Positions 1 through 9,500 of a stretch of 23,456 nt of DNA are shown one piece after another. Both the position numbers and the translations under genes were made by a program. The stretch comes from Hypsibius dujardini (Eukaryota; Tardigrada; Eutardigrada; Parachela; Hypsibiidae), in NCBI GenBank assembly GCA_001579985.1, contig LRSR01013619.1:1-23456 (forward strand), in the 5' to 3' direction. Each line of letters starts with the position of its first letter. Position 1 is the stretch's first letter. The notes beneath the pieces are model-generated. The model worked only from the letters and a program-made list of their open reading frames with translations, was not told where the DNA came from and made no database searches.

Positions 1-6
1 GTCGCG

Positions 7-480
7 ATGGCAAAACGGGATCATAAAGCGGGAGACAACCCCAACGCCGACATCTGCGCATTGCTCCTCGAGCTGGCCGACTACGAGAAGAACTCACAAA
101 CGTCGCGTTGGCCCAGCATCGCTTATCGGAAGGCAGCACAGACCCTCTCGCAGCAGACGCATCGCGTCCAGAGCGGAAAGGAAGCGCAGCAGTTGCCGGG
201 AATCGGGAAGGAGATCGGCGCAGAGATCGACGAGTACCTGGCATCTGGGCAGATCAAGAAGGTAACGGAAGCGCGGCAGGACGAGAGCGTGAAGGTGGTA
301 GAAGACCTGGCGCGCGTCCCGGGTATTGGGTTTGCCCATGCGAAGAGTTTGATGGAAGAAGGGATTGCGAACATTGAGGAGCTGCGCAAGCACGAGGACA
401 AGCTGAATGATGCGCAGCGGATTGGATTGAATTATTTGGAGGAGATTGAGGCGCCGATTCCGCGAGCAAGAGTGGAGAAG
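7..480 (+). CDS. POLB: POLB-like exon 1: 8-kDa lyase-type domain and second HhH
   Basis: 158 codons ending in phase 0 at AAG|gtgctc. It covers the whole 8-kDa domain and the thumb HhH. Reading on past the donor enters intron sequence rich in CACAGACA that encodes a low-complexity tail, which is why I end the exon here. Tyr40 (Pol beta Tyr39) is kept; the Lys35, Lys68 and Lys72 equivalents are Pro, Glu and Glu. Confidence 0.85.
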
Positions 481-1977
481 GTGCTCCAGTTTGAAAGATT
501 GCCACACAGGCAGACAGACAAACACAAACACAGACACAGACAACAGACAACAAACACAGACAAGGGAAGCAAACGGTAGCGGACACGCCGATGTGTCTGA
601 AATTTTTTTGCAAATAGTGGACTAAATTAATAGATTTCAGCAAAAAATTTCATCTGTAAACGAGCTCTGGTTTGAGCGGGAGAAAATTCGAAAGTTCCCC
701 GATGGCTCCGCTGGTACCCCATTCGATTCAACCGTTGATTGTTTGATTTATGCTCTAGCAAAATTCAATTGAATTTTTTTACCACTCTAAGCCACACAGA
801 AAGTCGTTTTTTGAAAACGTTCCATTCCGAGATTTCTAACATTCTTCCACTCCAAATTTGATTTGAAATCGATTGACATCAGCAGAATCGTTTTTTTGGA
901 TGACAGGGAGTGGAACTATGGATCATTTGTGCAACGTCACTCGGAAACCTGGATTGAAACTAACTCATAACTCCGCCCTCTAGAATCCAAAAAAGGTTCT
1001 GCTGATGTCAATCGATTCCAAATCGAATTTGGAGTGGAAGAGTATTAGAAATCTTGGAATCGAACGTTTTCAAAAAACGAATTCTGTGTGGGTTAGAGTA
1101 GTAAACAATTCAATTGAATTTTGCTAAAGCATAAATCAAACAATCAACGGTTGAATTGAATGGGAAACCCGCGGAGCCATCGGGGAATTTTCGAATTTTC
1201 TCCCGCTCAAACGAGAGCTCGTTTGCAGATGAAATTTGACATGTGCGCTGAGACCAATCCAACCATGTTCTCATTTGCGCTCTTTTGTGTTGCAGCTTGG
1301 TAGAGGAATGGAAACCGAGCTGAAGAAACTTCACAATGACCTCGAAGTGACCCTCTGCGGAGCGTACCGACGCGGAGACAAGACCATCACCGAGGTCGTC
1401 GCCGTAGTTACTCACAGATCCCGCACCCCGGACAGTGCCTTGATGGAGGAGCTGGTCGGTTGCTTAAAGAACGCCGGTTTCCTCACCGAAGTCATCACGC
1501 AGGGTGAGCACGGACTGAAAGCTATTATCACTCAACCCGGCGCCGATGACGTCAGCCATCACGACGGAGGGACACCTTCGAAAAAAAACCGTCAGCAAGA
1601 GCCGCAGCAAGTCCAAGTCCCCTACCCGACGGTCCCCAGCCAAGACGAGAGAGTCCGGAATGAGCGTCGGAGGTGAGAAACGCGTTGGTGGCGGGCATCA
1701 TCTGTTGAGCCTGCATCTGTACCCGGAGAGCCAATACTACACGGCCATTCTGAAGTGGACCGGGAACGATCTGTTCGTTCAGGAGCTGAACTCGAAAGCC
1801 AAAGCGAAGGGTTTCCTGCTGAACGAATTCGGTCTGCATCGTCATCGCGCGGACGCCGGCAGCGAAAGCGGTCAGAGTACTGGTGGTGCGGATGCTGTCA
1901 CGGTAAACAGCGAGGCCGACATATTCAAGGCTCTGGACACGAACTACGTTGAACCAGCTGCCCGCAATGTCGCCTAG
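7..1977 (+). CDS. POLB: DNA polymerase beta-like protein, catalytic residues lost; two exons, frame broken once
   Basis: Exons 7-480 and 1296-1977 (AAG|gtgctc donor, tgttgcag acceptor, phase 0). The order matches family X Pol beta: 8-kDa domain (residues ~10-90), two helix-hairpin-helix motifs (LPGIG at 63-67, VPGIG at 104-108), palm with CGAYRRG (179-185), then SQYY, KWTGND and a C-terminal SEADIF block matching the family's SEKDIF. Expected length is ~384 aa against 335 in vertebrates; the excess is mainly a Ser/Lys/Arg-rich linker before the last palm strand. Pol beta normally fills gaps and removes 5'-deoxyribose phosphate in nuclear base excision repair. Here the lyase Lys72 equivalent is Glu73, and catalytic Asp190, Asp192 and Asp256 equivalents are Glu191, Val193 and Ser. 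An A8 run at 1581-1588 shifts frame; seven A would join the two halves. The start at 7 matches the family N-terminus. Family assignment is firm; activity is doubtful. It could be a pseudoenzyme or a young pseudogene. Confidence 0.85.
645..1237. mobile_element. Palindromic foldback element (MITE-like) in the POLB-like intron
   Basis: The left arm (about 645-925) and the right arm (about 962-1237) are reverse complements of each other over roughly 270 bases with scattered mismatches. Identical 12-base ends (aaatttcatctg) bound it, and several 15-25 base blocks are perfectly inverted, for example the stretch around 738-770 against 1112-1155. It occupies most of the 815-bp intron. I see no open reading frame of its own and no clear target-site duplication, so the transposon superfamily cannot be named. 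A non-mobile inverted duplication is the alternative. Confidence 0.75.
1296..1977 (+). CDS. POLB: POLB-like exon 2: palm/fingers, with internal frame break
   Basis: Starts LGRGMETELKK after the acceptor and runs to TAG at 1975-1977. The first part reads in the frame of base 1296 and the last part, from about 1589, in the next frame; the crossover coincides with an A8 run. Both halves align without stops to Pol beta right up to the natural C-terminus, so coding constraint has acted until recently. A 49-base GT-AG intron (1551-1599) would also restore frame but would be unusually small. Confidence 0.75.
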
Positions 1978-2171
1978 ACGGGATGTTGGTTCACTGATCT
2001 AGTTTTCGCTTTCGTTTTTCTGCAAGCAATCATCGCTGGACTTTTCTTTTCCTCTTTTTACTATGCAGTTATCATTCTAATTACGGTTTTGCTTTGTTAT
2101 GTAATGTATAATTCCTGAATTACATACACGGCCACAATACTAGGCTGCCCGATTTAAAGCCACTTTTTACC
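1978..2171. other. 3' flank of the POLB-like gene
   Basis: AT-rich sequence after the stop codon. It probably contains the 3' UTR, but no canonical AATAAA was found; only AT-rich variants such as the stretch around 2100-2125 are present. Confidence 0.35.
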
Positions 2172-2559
2172 GGCGCCCAGCAAAATAAGGTGGTCCAAGT
2201 TTGAGCCAATGTTGGCCATCGCGTGCTACCGCTTTTTTCATCGCTTGATTTACTGATTGATTGTTGTAACTTGATTTACTGATCGATTAATGCAACTTGA
2301 TTTACTGGTGTGAAAATTCTCACGGCTCGAAAAATTCTGCCTGTTCTCTTTCTCCGACAATTTATAAACTGCTCAGAAGTTTTGTGGGCATCCCTGGTCT
2401 TCGTTGCCAGCCCATTATCAAATGATAATGTTCCAAATCAAGCAGGGAAATGGTGCGATAAATTTTGAGCTCAATCAATAGATCAATCGAGCGGAAAAGC
2501 AGATGCACGCAACGGCCAGAAGTGGTTCAAACTTGGACCACCCAATTTTGCGGAGCGCC
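2172..2559. repeat. Inverted-repeat element with ~90-bp arms
   Basis: Left arm 2172-2262 and right arm 2470-2559 are reverse complements at roughly 80% identity, including a perfect core reading ggtggtccaagtttga (complement on the right arm). The ~207-base centre includes a 26-nt tandem repeat (2244-2312, motif cttgatttactgat). No coding capacity. This resembles a nonautonomous element or a degenerate foldback repeat; outer boundaries are approximate. Confidence 0.6.
2244..2312. repeat. 26-nt tandem repeat, about 2.6 copies
   Basis: Copies start at 2244, 2270 and 2296 with the shared motif cttgatttactg. It overlaps the inner edge of the surrounding inverted repeat. Confidence 0.7.
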
Positions 2560-3059
2560 CATAAAATGGAATTACTTTTGTGGTTCCGGCGTGAAGTGAA
2601 AGCGTATCACTACACGGAAAAAACATCGGAAAGCAACATCTCCACCGTCGAGATCCGAGACGTCCCTTCATTTGGAATAACGCTGAGTCGGCGTTTTTTG
2701 TTTTGCAGACGGTTAATGTCGTAACAACACTTACGGCAACAGTTAGCGCACACCGCAGCAGCGTCTGCATCCGACAGCCGATGCCAGCGGCAATCTGCAC
2801 TTTCTCAAGTCGTCTACTAGACGCCACATTTCATTTGCCAGGACCAAAACTTACCGGTTTCCGGGGACGCGCTTGTTTAGCGTGTTAATATCCTTATTTC
2901 CCCGGCATAAAGCCGGCTTTCCGCGCCGCTAGACAATTTACCAAACACAACCATGGCCTGTAATGGACCGAACTGAACTTGGACTCACCATACACCACTC
3001 CAAAGTGTGTGTTATTGATTTTCCATTTCCGCTGTGAAAAGTTTCAAGCGGCCCGCCTA
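2560..3059. other. Intergenic, no supported gene
   Basis: Short open frames exist on both strands, but none shows a recognisable domain, consistent splice context or family similarity. I see nothing further here. Confidence 0.5.
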
Positions 3060-3290
3060 CAGGGCCTCTCCGTGTCTTGTCTGTCTGTGTCTGTCTGTGT
3101 GTCTATGTGTCTGTTCATTCGCGATCGACAACACTACTGTCTGCGGCACCGCCGGGCCTCACACACATGGAGATGAACGAGTGCCAATGCCGTCGTGGTG
3201 GCAACCCTAATAAACGCAGCAGCCTGTCTGCCTGTCTTGCCTGCCTGCCTGTCTTGCCTGCCTGCCTGCCTGTCTTGCCTCAGTGCGATC
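3060..3290. repeat. CTGT/CTGCC microsatellite cluster
   Basis: Two low-complexity tracts, CTGTCTGT-like at ~3074-3115 and CTGCCTGTCTTGC-like at ~3223-3280. Cys/Leu/Val-rich or Gln/Thr/Asp/Arg-rich frames through them are artefacts of the repeat. Confidence 0.8.
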
Positions 3291-3659
3291 GTGACCAAGC
3301 AGACCGACTTCCTCCCAGCCCCGCCGACACTCTCTTTCACATACAGTACACTGTAAGCTCAGTACAGTAGTTGGGGGGGGGGAGGTACTACAATTCACGG
3401 CACGATTTTTGCGGTGTGGTCTGTTTCGGTTGTGTCGTCGTCGTCGACGCCGTCGAGGGTTGAAAAATTCCACACTTTCATTCCAACTTTGCGAAAAGGG
3501 CCAAATCTCGCGCACTATACTGCCTATTTGCCCTTGCATGGGGTGGGTGTTGATAACGTGCTTTTCCACTTTGATAATTTCCATCCATCTCATCGAGTGA
3601 ACTGTATTGCTTTGCAGTGTGCCGGAGCACAATTATACACCCCAAGATCTGACTGTCAG

Positions 3660-3765
3660 TGTCTATCGTGCTGACCCCTTTTCGCGTTGCGTGTGACTAC
3701 AGTGTGCCTGTGTGTGTGTGGGCTATTTGTGGATTTTAAAACTGTGGCCGCGTTTTTGAATCAGT
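3660..3765 (+). other. Possible 5' noncoding exon of alpha-spectrin
   Basis: A good donor (CAGT|gtaagtcg at 3766) is not linked to any coding frame, and the next in-line acceptor with UTR character lies at 6319, just before the alpha-spectrin start codon. A leader exon here is an inference; its 5' boundary is arbitrary and no TATA box is evident. Confidence 0.25.
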
Positions 3766-3972
3766 GTAAGTCGTCGCCTTGTACAAGGCACTTTTTGATT
3801 AATGACGATATGCTACTGCTAGTGCGGTAAAAATTGGTCCGAGACAGACATGCAAGTAATACTACAATCCTGCCTGCCTGTCTATCTATGATTCTGTCTG
3901 GAATGAGGCTAGTCACAGCAGGGTCAGAGGCTTCAGCAGTGGAAAGGTCGCAGGCAGTCAGAAACGCCGATC

Positions 3973-4195
3973 CAGACACCGCCTGCATTTCAAGACAGAC
4001 ACCGACTGCAGTTCAAAACAAACCCGACTGAAATTCAAGACAGACACCGTTTGCAGTTCAAGACAGACATCGCCTGCGTTTCTAGACAGACACCGACTGC
4101 ATTTCTAGACAGACCCCGACTGCGTTTCAAGACAGACACCGACTGCATTTCTAGACAGACACTGCCTGCGTTTCTAGACAGACATCGGCGGTCAC
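3973..4195. repeat. ~24-nt minisatellite
   Basis: About nine degenerate copies of a unit of the form gacagacaccgactgcattt followed by cta or caa. Because the unit is a multiple of three it stays open on both strands, producing spurious frames; I find no sign of a real protein. Confidence 0.8.
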
Positions 4196-4259
4196 CGATA
4201 ATAATTGACCAACCCACAGACACGCCGGGTGCAACTATTGTGTCGTGGGTCGTAAATGG

Positions 4260-5130
4260 CCAGAGGGTTATCAAAAACTAAAACTTAGTTGTTTAATCAG
4301 TCAGTCAAAGACAACTAGAATTTAGTGATAAAAGACTTTTAGTTTAGTCTGTTTTAGCGAAAAAGTTTCATTTTAGTATTTTTAATTGTTTTTTTTTACC
4401 AGTTTAATGCTCCGCGACTCAGACTTTTAGTTTAATTTTTTTTATTTTAATCTGAGTAACAGACCTACGTATGCATCGGAACAGACAGCGGTACAGACAT
4501 CAAGATCCCTCAACTGGAAGCCTTGAGATGGAAGCCCCAATGGTTGACAGACAGGGCGAAAGTTAATTGGCCGTGACTAATCCCTAGACCGTCTCTTGTT
4601 CTTCAAATTTAATTACGATTCATGGCAACCTCCATACACATTGAAGAGAGAGCTTGTAAATGACCTCACAAACTGGTCGTGGACGTTTTGTTTCACACAA
4701 GTGGGGAAACTCTCTTGAGTTCTCGCGCAACTCAAGTCAGCTTTGCGAGAAATTTGTGCGCTTCAACAATGGCGGTTCGCGAGGACGTAAAATGCTTAGC
4801 GAGATCGCCGGGTTGTAAAACGCCATTCCGTTGCGTGCCCCACAGTCGGGGGAGACTACAGGCAGTGCTGAGACTGCGTAAAGTGTACACTGACTGCCGT
4901 GGGGAGAGACACAGGCAGGCAGATAAGGCAATAAGAGACTGGAAGTGAGATAACAACTCGATCCGAGTCTATCGAGGCTTTTGACATTGGGAGGCCATTA
5001 TTATTGCATATACACTGTACCAGTACCGACTGCCGAAGAGGAGGACGCTGCAGCGCCCGGAGTAGTCGCTCAATTTAAATTAAACAGTCGTCTCGGTCTG
5101 TCTGGTCAATCCCACTTCCGTCCAGCTTGT
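4260..5130. other. Noncoding, AT-rich then unique sequence
   Basis: 4260-4460 is AT-rich with recurrent ttttagtt/aactaaaa motifs; 4460-5130 shows no gene or RNA that I can support. If the leader exon at 3660-3765 is real, this is alpha-spectrin intron sequence; otherwise it is promoter-proximal intergenic DNA. Confidence 0.45.
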
Positions 5131-5131
5131 T

Positions 5132-5153
5132 GAGGCAGACAGGCAGGCAGACA

Positions 5154-5234
<81 letters not shown>
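5132..5234. repeat. (GGCA)n tetranucleotide microsatellite
   Basis: About 25 units of GGCA with two GACA interruptions near the left end. Confidence 0.95.
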
Positions 5235-6003
5235 TGGCTGTCTGTGACCAGTGTTTAGTGTTATGGGAGCAATTTTGTGGTGACGATGAGAAATTTATGT
5301 TGTCTACAGTCATGTGGACTACAGAGAATCTGAGAATATAGTTATTTTGGGGGTATCAGTAATTCTTTTACGATCGATCGAGGAAAGGCCATAGGGCGCC
5401 TTATATACTGATGCGCGGTTGTTTTGACCATGGAAATGAATGAAGGGTGTGGTGTGGTCGTGGTCAGTTTAATTATGCATGGCGAGACTGTATCGTGCGT
5501 CGATCGCTCGGTCGCTCCGCGTGCCGGAAGGTTGGGGCCTTTTTGGGGTGTACTTGTACTAGTATTTGCAGAACGGCTCGGGCTTGTAGTTGAGACTTCA
5601 CAGTTGACAGGAGTTGATGGAGGTAGTCACCAGTTGTTAGCCAGTGTGAAGTGCTCGCTGACCGGTTTAACGTAGAATGAATGCTTGATAAAGAACGTCG
5701 AGCAGTCAATCGATCAATCAACGGAATTCAGTCTAGTCTGAACTACATGCTACAAGTTCCATCTACTTTATTTATTGTTAAATGAAGTTTTCGATCGCTA
5801 ATTCTAGCTAAGCCAAAAATAAATGTGCAAGCGGTAGACGAAATAAAAAGAAAATGGAATGTAAGCATTTTTTCTTGTATGTTTAGGATATTGCAGGTTT
5901 TTGACAAAACGGCCTGGCCATTTAATTCGCCTTCCTAGATTTACTTGCACCGTAATTCTAGTGTAAGAATCGTTAAAACGATGGAAAACTACCATTCAGG
6001 CAA
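5235..6003. other. Noncoding, no supported gene
   Basis: Only short frames with no recognisable content. The stretch holds no tRNA-like or other RNA structure that I could identify by eye. Confidence 0.45.
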
Positions 6004-6126
6004 GTTTTAGCTGTCTGATGAAACGAGGCGCAAGACATCATTTTCCCTGTAGTCTTGTTTTGGCTGTCTGATGAAACGAGGCGCAAGACATCACTTTCCT
6101 GTAGTCTTGTTTTGGCTGCCTGATCG
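6004..6126. repeat. ~53-nt direct tandem repeat, 2.3 copies
   Basis: Copies start at 6004, 6057 and 6109 (gttttrgctgtctgatgaaa pattern). The first two differ by only a few bases; the third is partial. Confidence 0.85.
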
Positions 6127-6319
6127 ATGACGCAGCCTCCCTCCCCTTCCCTTCCCTTCCATTGCATTCCATCCACTATTTCCTCTCTCATTCACGGCAA
6201 CGGTGAAGAAAAAACAGTCACCGCACTCTCGTATTTTATCCTAAATATCCCCATTGTCATTGAAGTTATTTTCCCGACTACCCCCTGATCCACCAATTGA
6301 ATCCTGTGCTGTTTTGCAG

Positions 6320-6368
6320 GCGGTTAGCCACAGTGTAGAGCCTTCGTTAGGCTCCAACCAGTAACAAC
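6320..6368 (+). other. 5' UTR part of the alpha-spectrin start-codon exon
   Basis: A typical acceptor (tgctgttttgcag) ends at 6319, followed by 49 bases without an ATG and then aacaacATGGCC, a favourable initiation context. I infer that this is the UTR portion of the first coding exon; cis-splicing to an upstream leader exon or transcription start nearby are both possible. Confidence 0.45.
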
Positions 6369-6562
6369 ATGGCCGCGGACCCAAAAGATGGCGGCGGCGC
6401 AGGAGGCGGTCCACCCTCGCGGGAAATTCGCGTGCTGGAGACGGTGGAGGAGATCCAGGATCTCCGTCATCAGGTCCTATCGCATTATGATGAATTCAAA
6501 AAGGAGACTGTTCACAAGCGCAATCGGCTGGAGGATTCACTACGCTACCAGCTCTTCCGACG
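6369..6562 (+). CDS. alpha-Spec: alpha-spectrin exon 1: N-terminus and tetramerisation helix
   Basis: Begins with a Gly/Pro-rich extension (about 17 aa) not in the fly protein, then [12 protein letters not shown] leading into the lone helix that completes a repeat with the beta-spectrin C-terminus. Ends CG|gtaagt in phase 2. Confidence 0.95.
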
Positions 6563-9500
6563 GTAAGTGATTATAACCAACACAGTTATTGGATTCATTG
6601 CTATGGTCGATTGATTGATTGATTGACACGGCTTGTGCTGATTGATTGATTGATTGACACGGCTTGTGCTGATTGATTGATTGATTGACACGGCTTGCGC
6701 GAGATATTCTTTTGAGCTTTCGATTGTATTTCCTTGCTAGCGATGCATTGATATATTTCGCTGGAGTTCATTCGTACATTGCTTGAAATGCTAACTCGTT
6801 TAGTGAAGTTAAAATTTTAGCAGAATCAGTTAAAGTTGCTCGTTGTAGTGCGAACTTACTATTTCAAGTCAATCAATCATGAAGGTAATTAAATACGCAG
6901 TATATTTTTATCTAATTCTGTTTTTTATGAGTGAATTCTAGGTGGGAGATTTAGTAGAAAAGGAATATTGTTTATTGGGTTATTGGTGAAATGGTTGCTT
7001 TTGATCGATTTTCAATGCCAAGAGAACTAAATCAAGAGTGGATTGATTGATGGATTGGTTGATTTGCTTATGTTGACGAAGTTTTGTTTCGCTCTGCTCG
7101 AAATGGTTTGGTGAATCGAGCTTGAAAACGGATGTTTTTCTTTTTACAGAGAGGCTAATGAATTGGAGAGCTGGCTGTATGAGAAGTTGCAAGCCGCATC
7201 TGACGATTCTGTGGCCAAGGACTACACCAATCTGCAGGCGAAGATTCAGAAGCACCAGACATTCGAGGCGGAAGTGCAGACGCACTACACCGTCCTCTTG
7301 CAGTTGGACGAGAGCGGTGGGAAGATGATGCACGAGCAGCACTTTGCATCGGAACACATCAAGGTCGGGGCAGATTATTATTACATGTCTTGTATCGAAT
7401 TATGTACCATTGGCTTGATCGCTTGATTGCTTGATTGCTTTCACGGAAACTGATCTTTTCTTCTTGTCTGGGTATTTATTTTGAGTGCTTTGTTTGTTCG
7501 TAGAAACGGCTGGATGAATTGCATCGCCTGTGGGATCTACTACGACAGAAATTGGGCGAGCGCCACGTTCGTCTCGAGCAGGCCCGGAAGCTGGTGGAAT
7601 TTATGCGTCAATATGAGGACATGATGTACTGGATCCGCGACCGTGAGGCATTCCTCACCTCCGACGATGTCGGTCGTGACTTGGAGCACGTCGAGGCTAT
7701 GCAGCGAAAGTTTGAGGACTTCCAGAAGGTATAATCCTTGAATGACACGAAAGAACGTCATAGTCCTCTCGATTGAGCATATTGATTGATTGATTGATTG
7801 ATTGATCGATTGATTGATTGATTGATTGCACGGCCGGATGTCTTGAAGTTTAGCTGCTGAAGAATGTTGTGTTATGGAATTTCCTTAGTGGAGCCGGCAT
7901 AAGTTTTATCTTTACAACGTGGGAGTTTTACGATATTTTTATAATAGTGTTTCTTTCTTCTCCCTGTTCAAACAGGACATGGCATCGCAAGAAAAGCGCG
8001 TCGGCGATATCGAGGGCTTGGCCGGCCGGCTCATCGGCGACAATCACCCCGATAAGGACTTGATTGATGAACGCAGACGGACCCTGCGTGAAAGTTGGAA
8101 TCGCTTGCGTGAGCTGTCAATTCGCAAGCAGGAAAAGCTATTTGGCGCACAGGAAATTCAACGTTTCAATCGGTAAGGCCGCGCATGTGTACGTCCGTAT
8201 GTGTATTTGTGTGGACGTGGAGGCTTTTTACCGGGGCGAAGGAACGGATAGGATGAGGCGAATTATCGATCTGTTTGTCCCCGTTTTGTGTGTGACAACG
8301 GCGACGAGTTCGGGGGTTCAGGTTGAAATCGATCCTGGTTATACAACGAGATAGCGGAAATATGTGTTCCGCAGAGGGGGGAAGGACTGCCTTTCTTTGT
8401 GCTCGCATAACGCGGTTTGTTTGACCAATCGGTTTGTGTGACTATGGATGGCTAAAGACTTTCTTGATCTTCGATGCCTGAATTGTTTGTATGTTTTGGT
8501 GTAAAATGTACTTTTGTCTGTCTGATAGTTTGTCTGTCTGTCTGCGTGTGTCTGTGTGATCTTTGTCTGTGTGATTGTTTGTTTGTCTGTCTGTCTGCCT
8601 GTCTGTTTGTCTGCCTGTCTGTCTGTTTGTCTTGTACGTCTGTTGTCGAAACTGTCTGATTACTTACTGACTGTAACTCGCAAACTGTGAAACGACAACC
8701 TCTCAGCATAGACGCGAGCGACTTGTACAGTCGTACGAGGATAGGAACAAGTAAAGGAATGAATACAAATTACAGCCAGTGGAGACTTCTAGCCGGTATT
8801 CCCCAGTCCTGCGGCCGAACATGCCGGTGTGCGAAGGTCGGCTGGGGACCAGACGATTCCGTGCTCGAGGGTCCAAAGAGCGCCGGATTCAACGGTGGGC
8901 GAGTCGGTGTGGGACTCTGCTCAATTACCACGTTGTTTGAACTTTGTATGGCATCCTTCAAGGACGATGCAGTCGAAGTCGAGGATGTCGAAGTCAAGGT
9001 TGTCGAAGTCGAGGATATTGACGCCGAGGATGTCGAAGACACCTGTAATGCATTTTCCAGAAAGAACCCATCCATTTTTAATGCTGTCTGTATTTTGCCA
9101 ATGGTCGCTGCTTGAGGTTCGGCAAATTTTTGCTGTGGTAATTCTGTAGTGGATGCTGGTAAAGAGGGTGTTGAACTTGGTGTGGATGTGGTCAACGAGC
9201 TCCTTGGTCGTCTAGTGGTTCTTGTACTGGTCAGTTCATTCGCATTCCCGTCTGTCGTTGGTTCGATGGCCGTGGTAGTGGTGGTAGGGTCTGCTCTGGA
9301 TTTGTTTTTACGGCCCAGAATGCCCAACTGGTCTTTTGGTCTACTTACCGTTTCGTCGTCATGCTCGTCTGTGGTGGATAGATTATTATCGGTTATGGCA
9401 GAGCTCGTGGGTTCGGCCGGCGTGGTGAGGAGGACCTTTTTCTGAAGTGCAACAGATTTCTCTTTTTCTCTACGTGTAGTTTCGTTGTCAGGCTCGTCCG

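Noticed and set aside
94-643. Minus-strand open frames across the Pol beta-like exon
   Set aside because: They are shadows of a well-matched plus-strand exon and end in GACA-type repeat translated as Val/Cys/Leu runs.
2503-2888. Possible small gene between the Pol beta-like gene and alpha-spectrin
   Set aside because: Short frames on both strands overlap an inverted repeat and show no recognisable domain or splice logic.
3077-3370. Cys/Leu-rich small proteins at the CTGCC tract
   Set aside because: Low-complexity translation of a microsatellite with no start context or conserved residues.
3973-4281. CRISPR-like array of ~24-nt repeats
   Set aside because: Tandem degenerate copies without unique spacers in a eukaryotic setting; it is a minisatellite.
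7783-7828. (TTGA)n as a regulatory element
   Set aside because: Simple-sequence repeat in an intron; nothing indicates a function.
8687-9445. Plus-strand frames with Val/Glu-rich or Ser-Arg repeats opposite the nested gene
   Set aside because: Complement of the Ser/Thr repeats of the minus-strand exon; no independent evidence.
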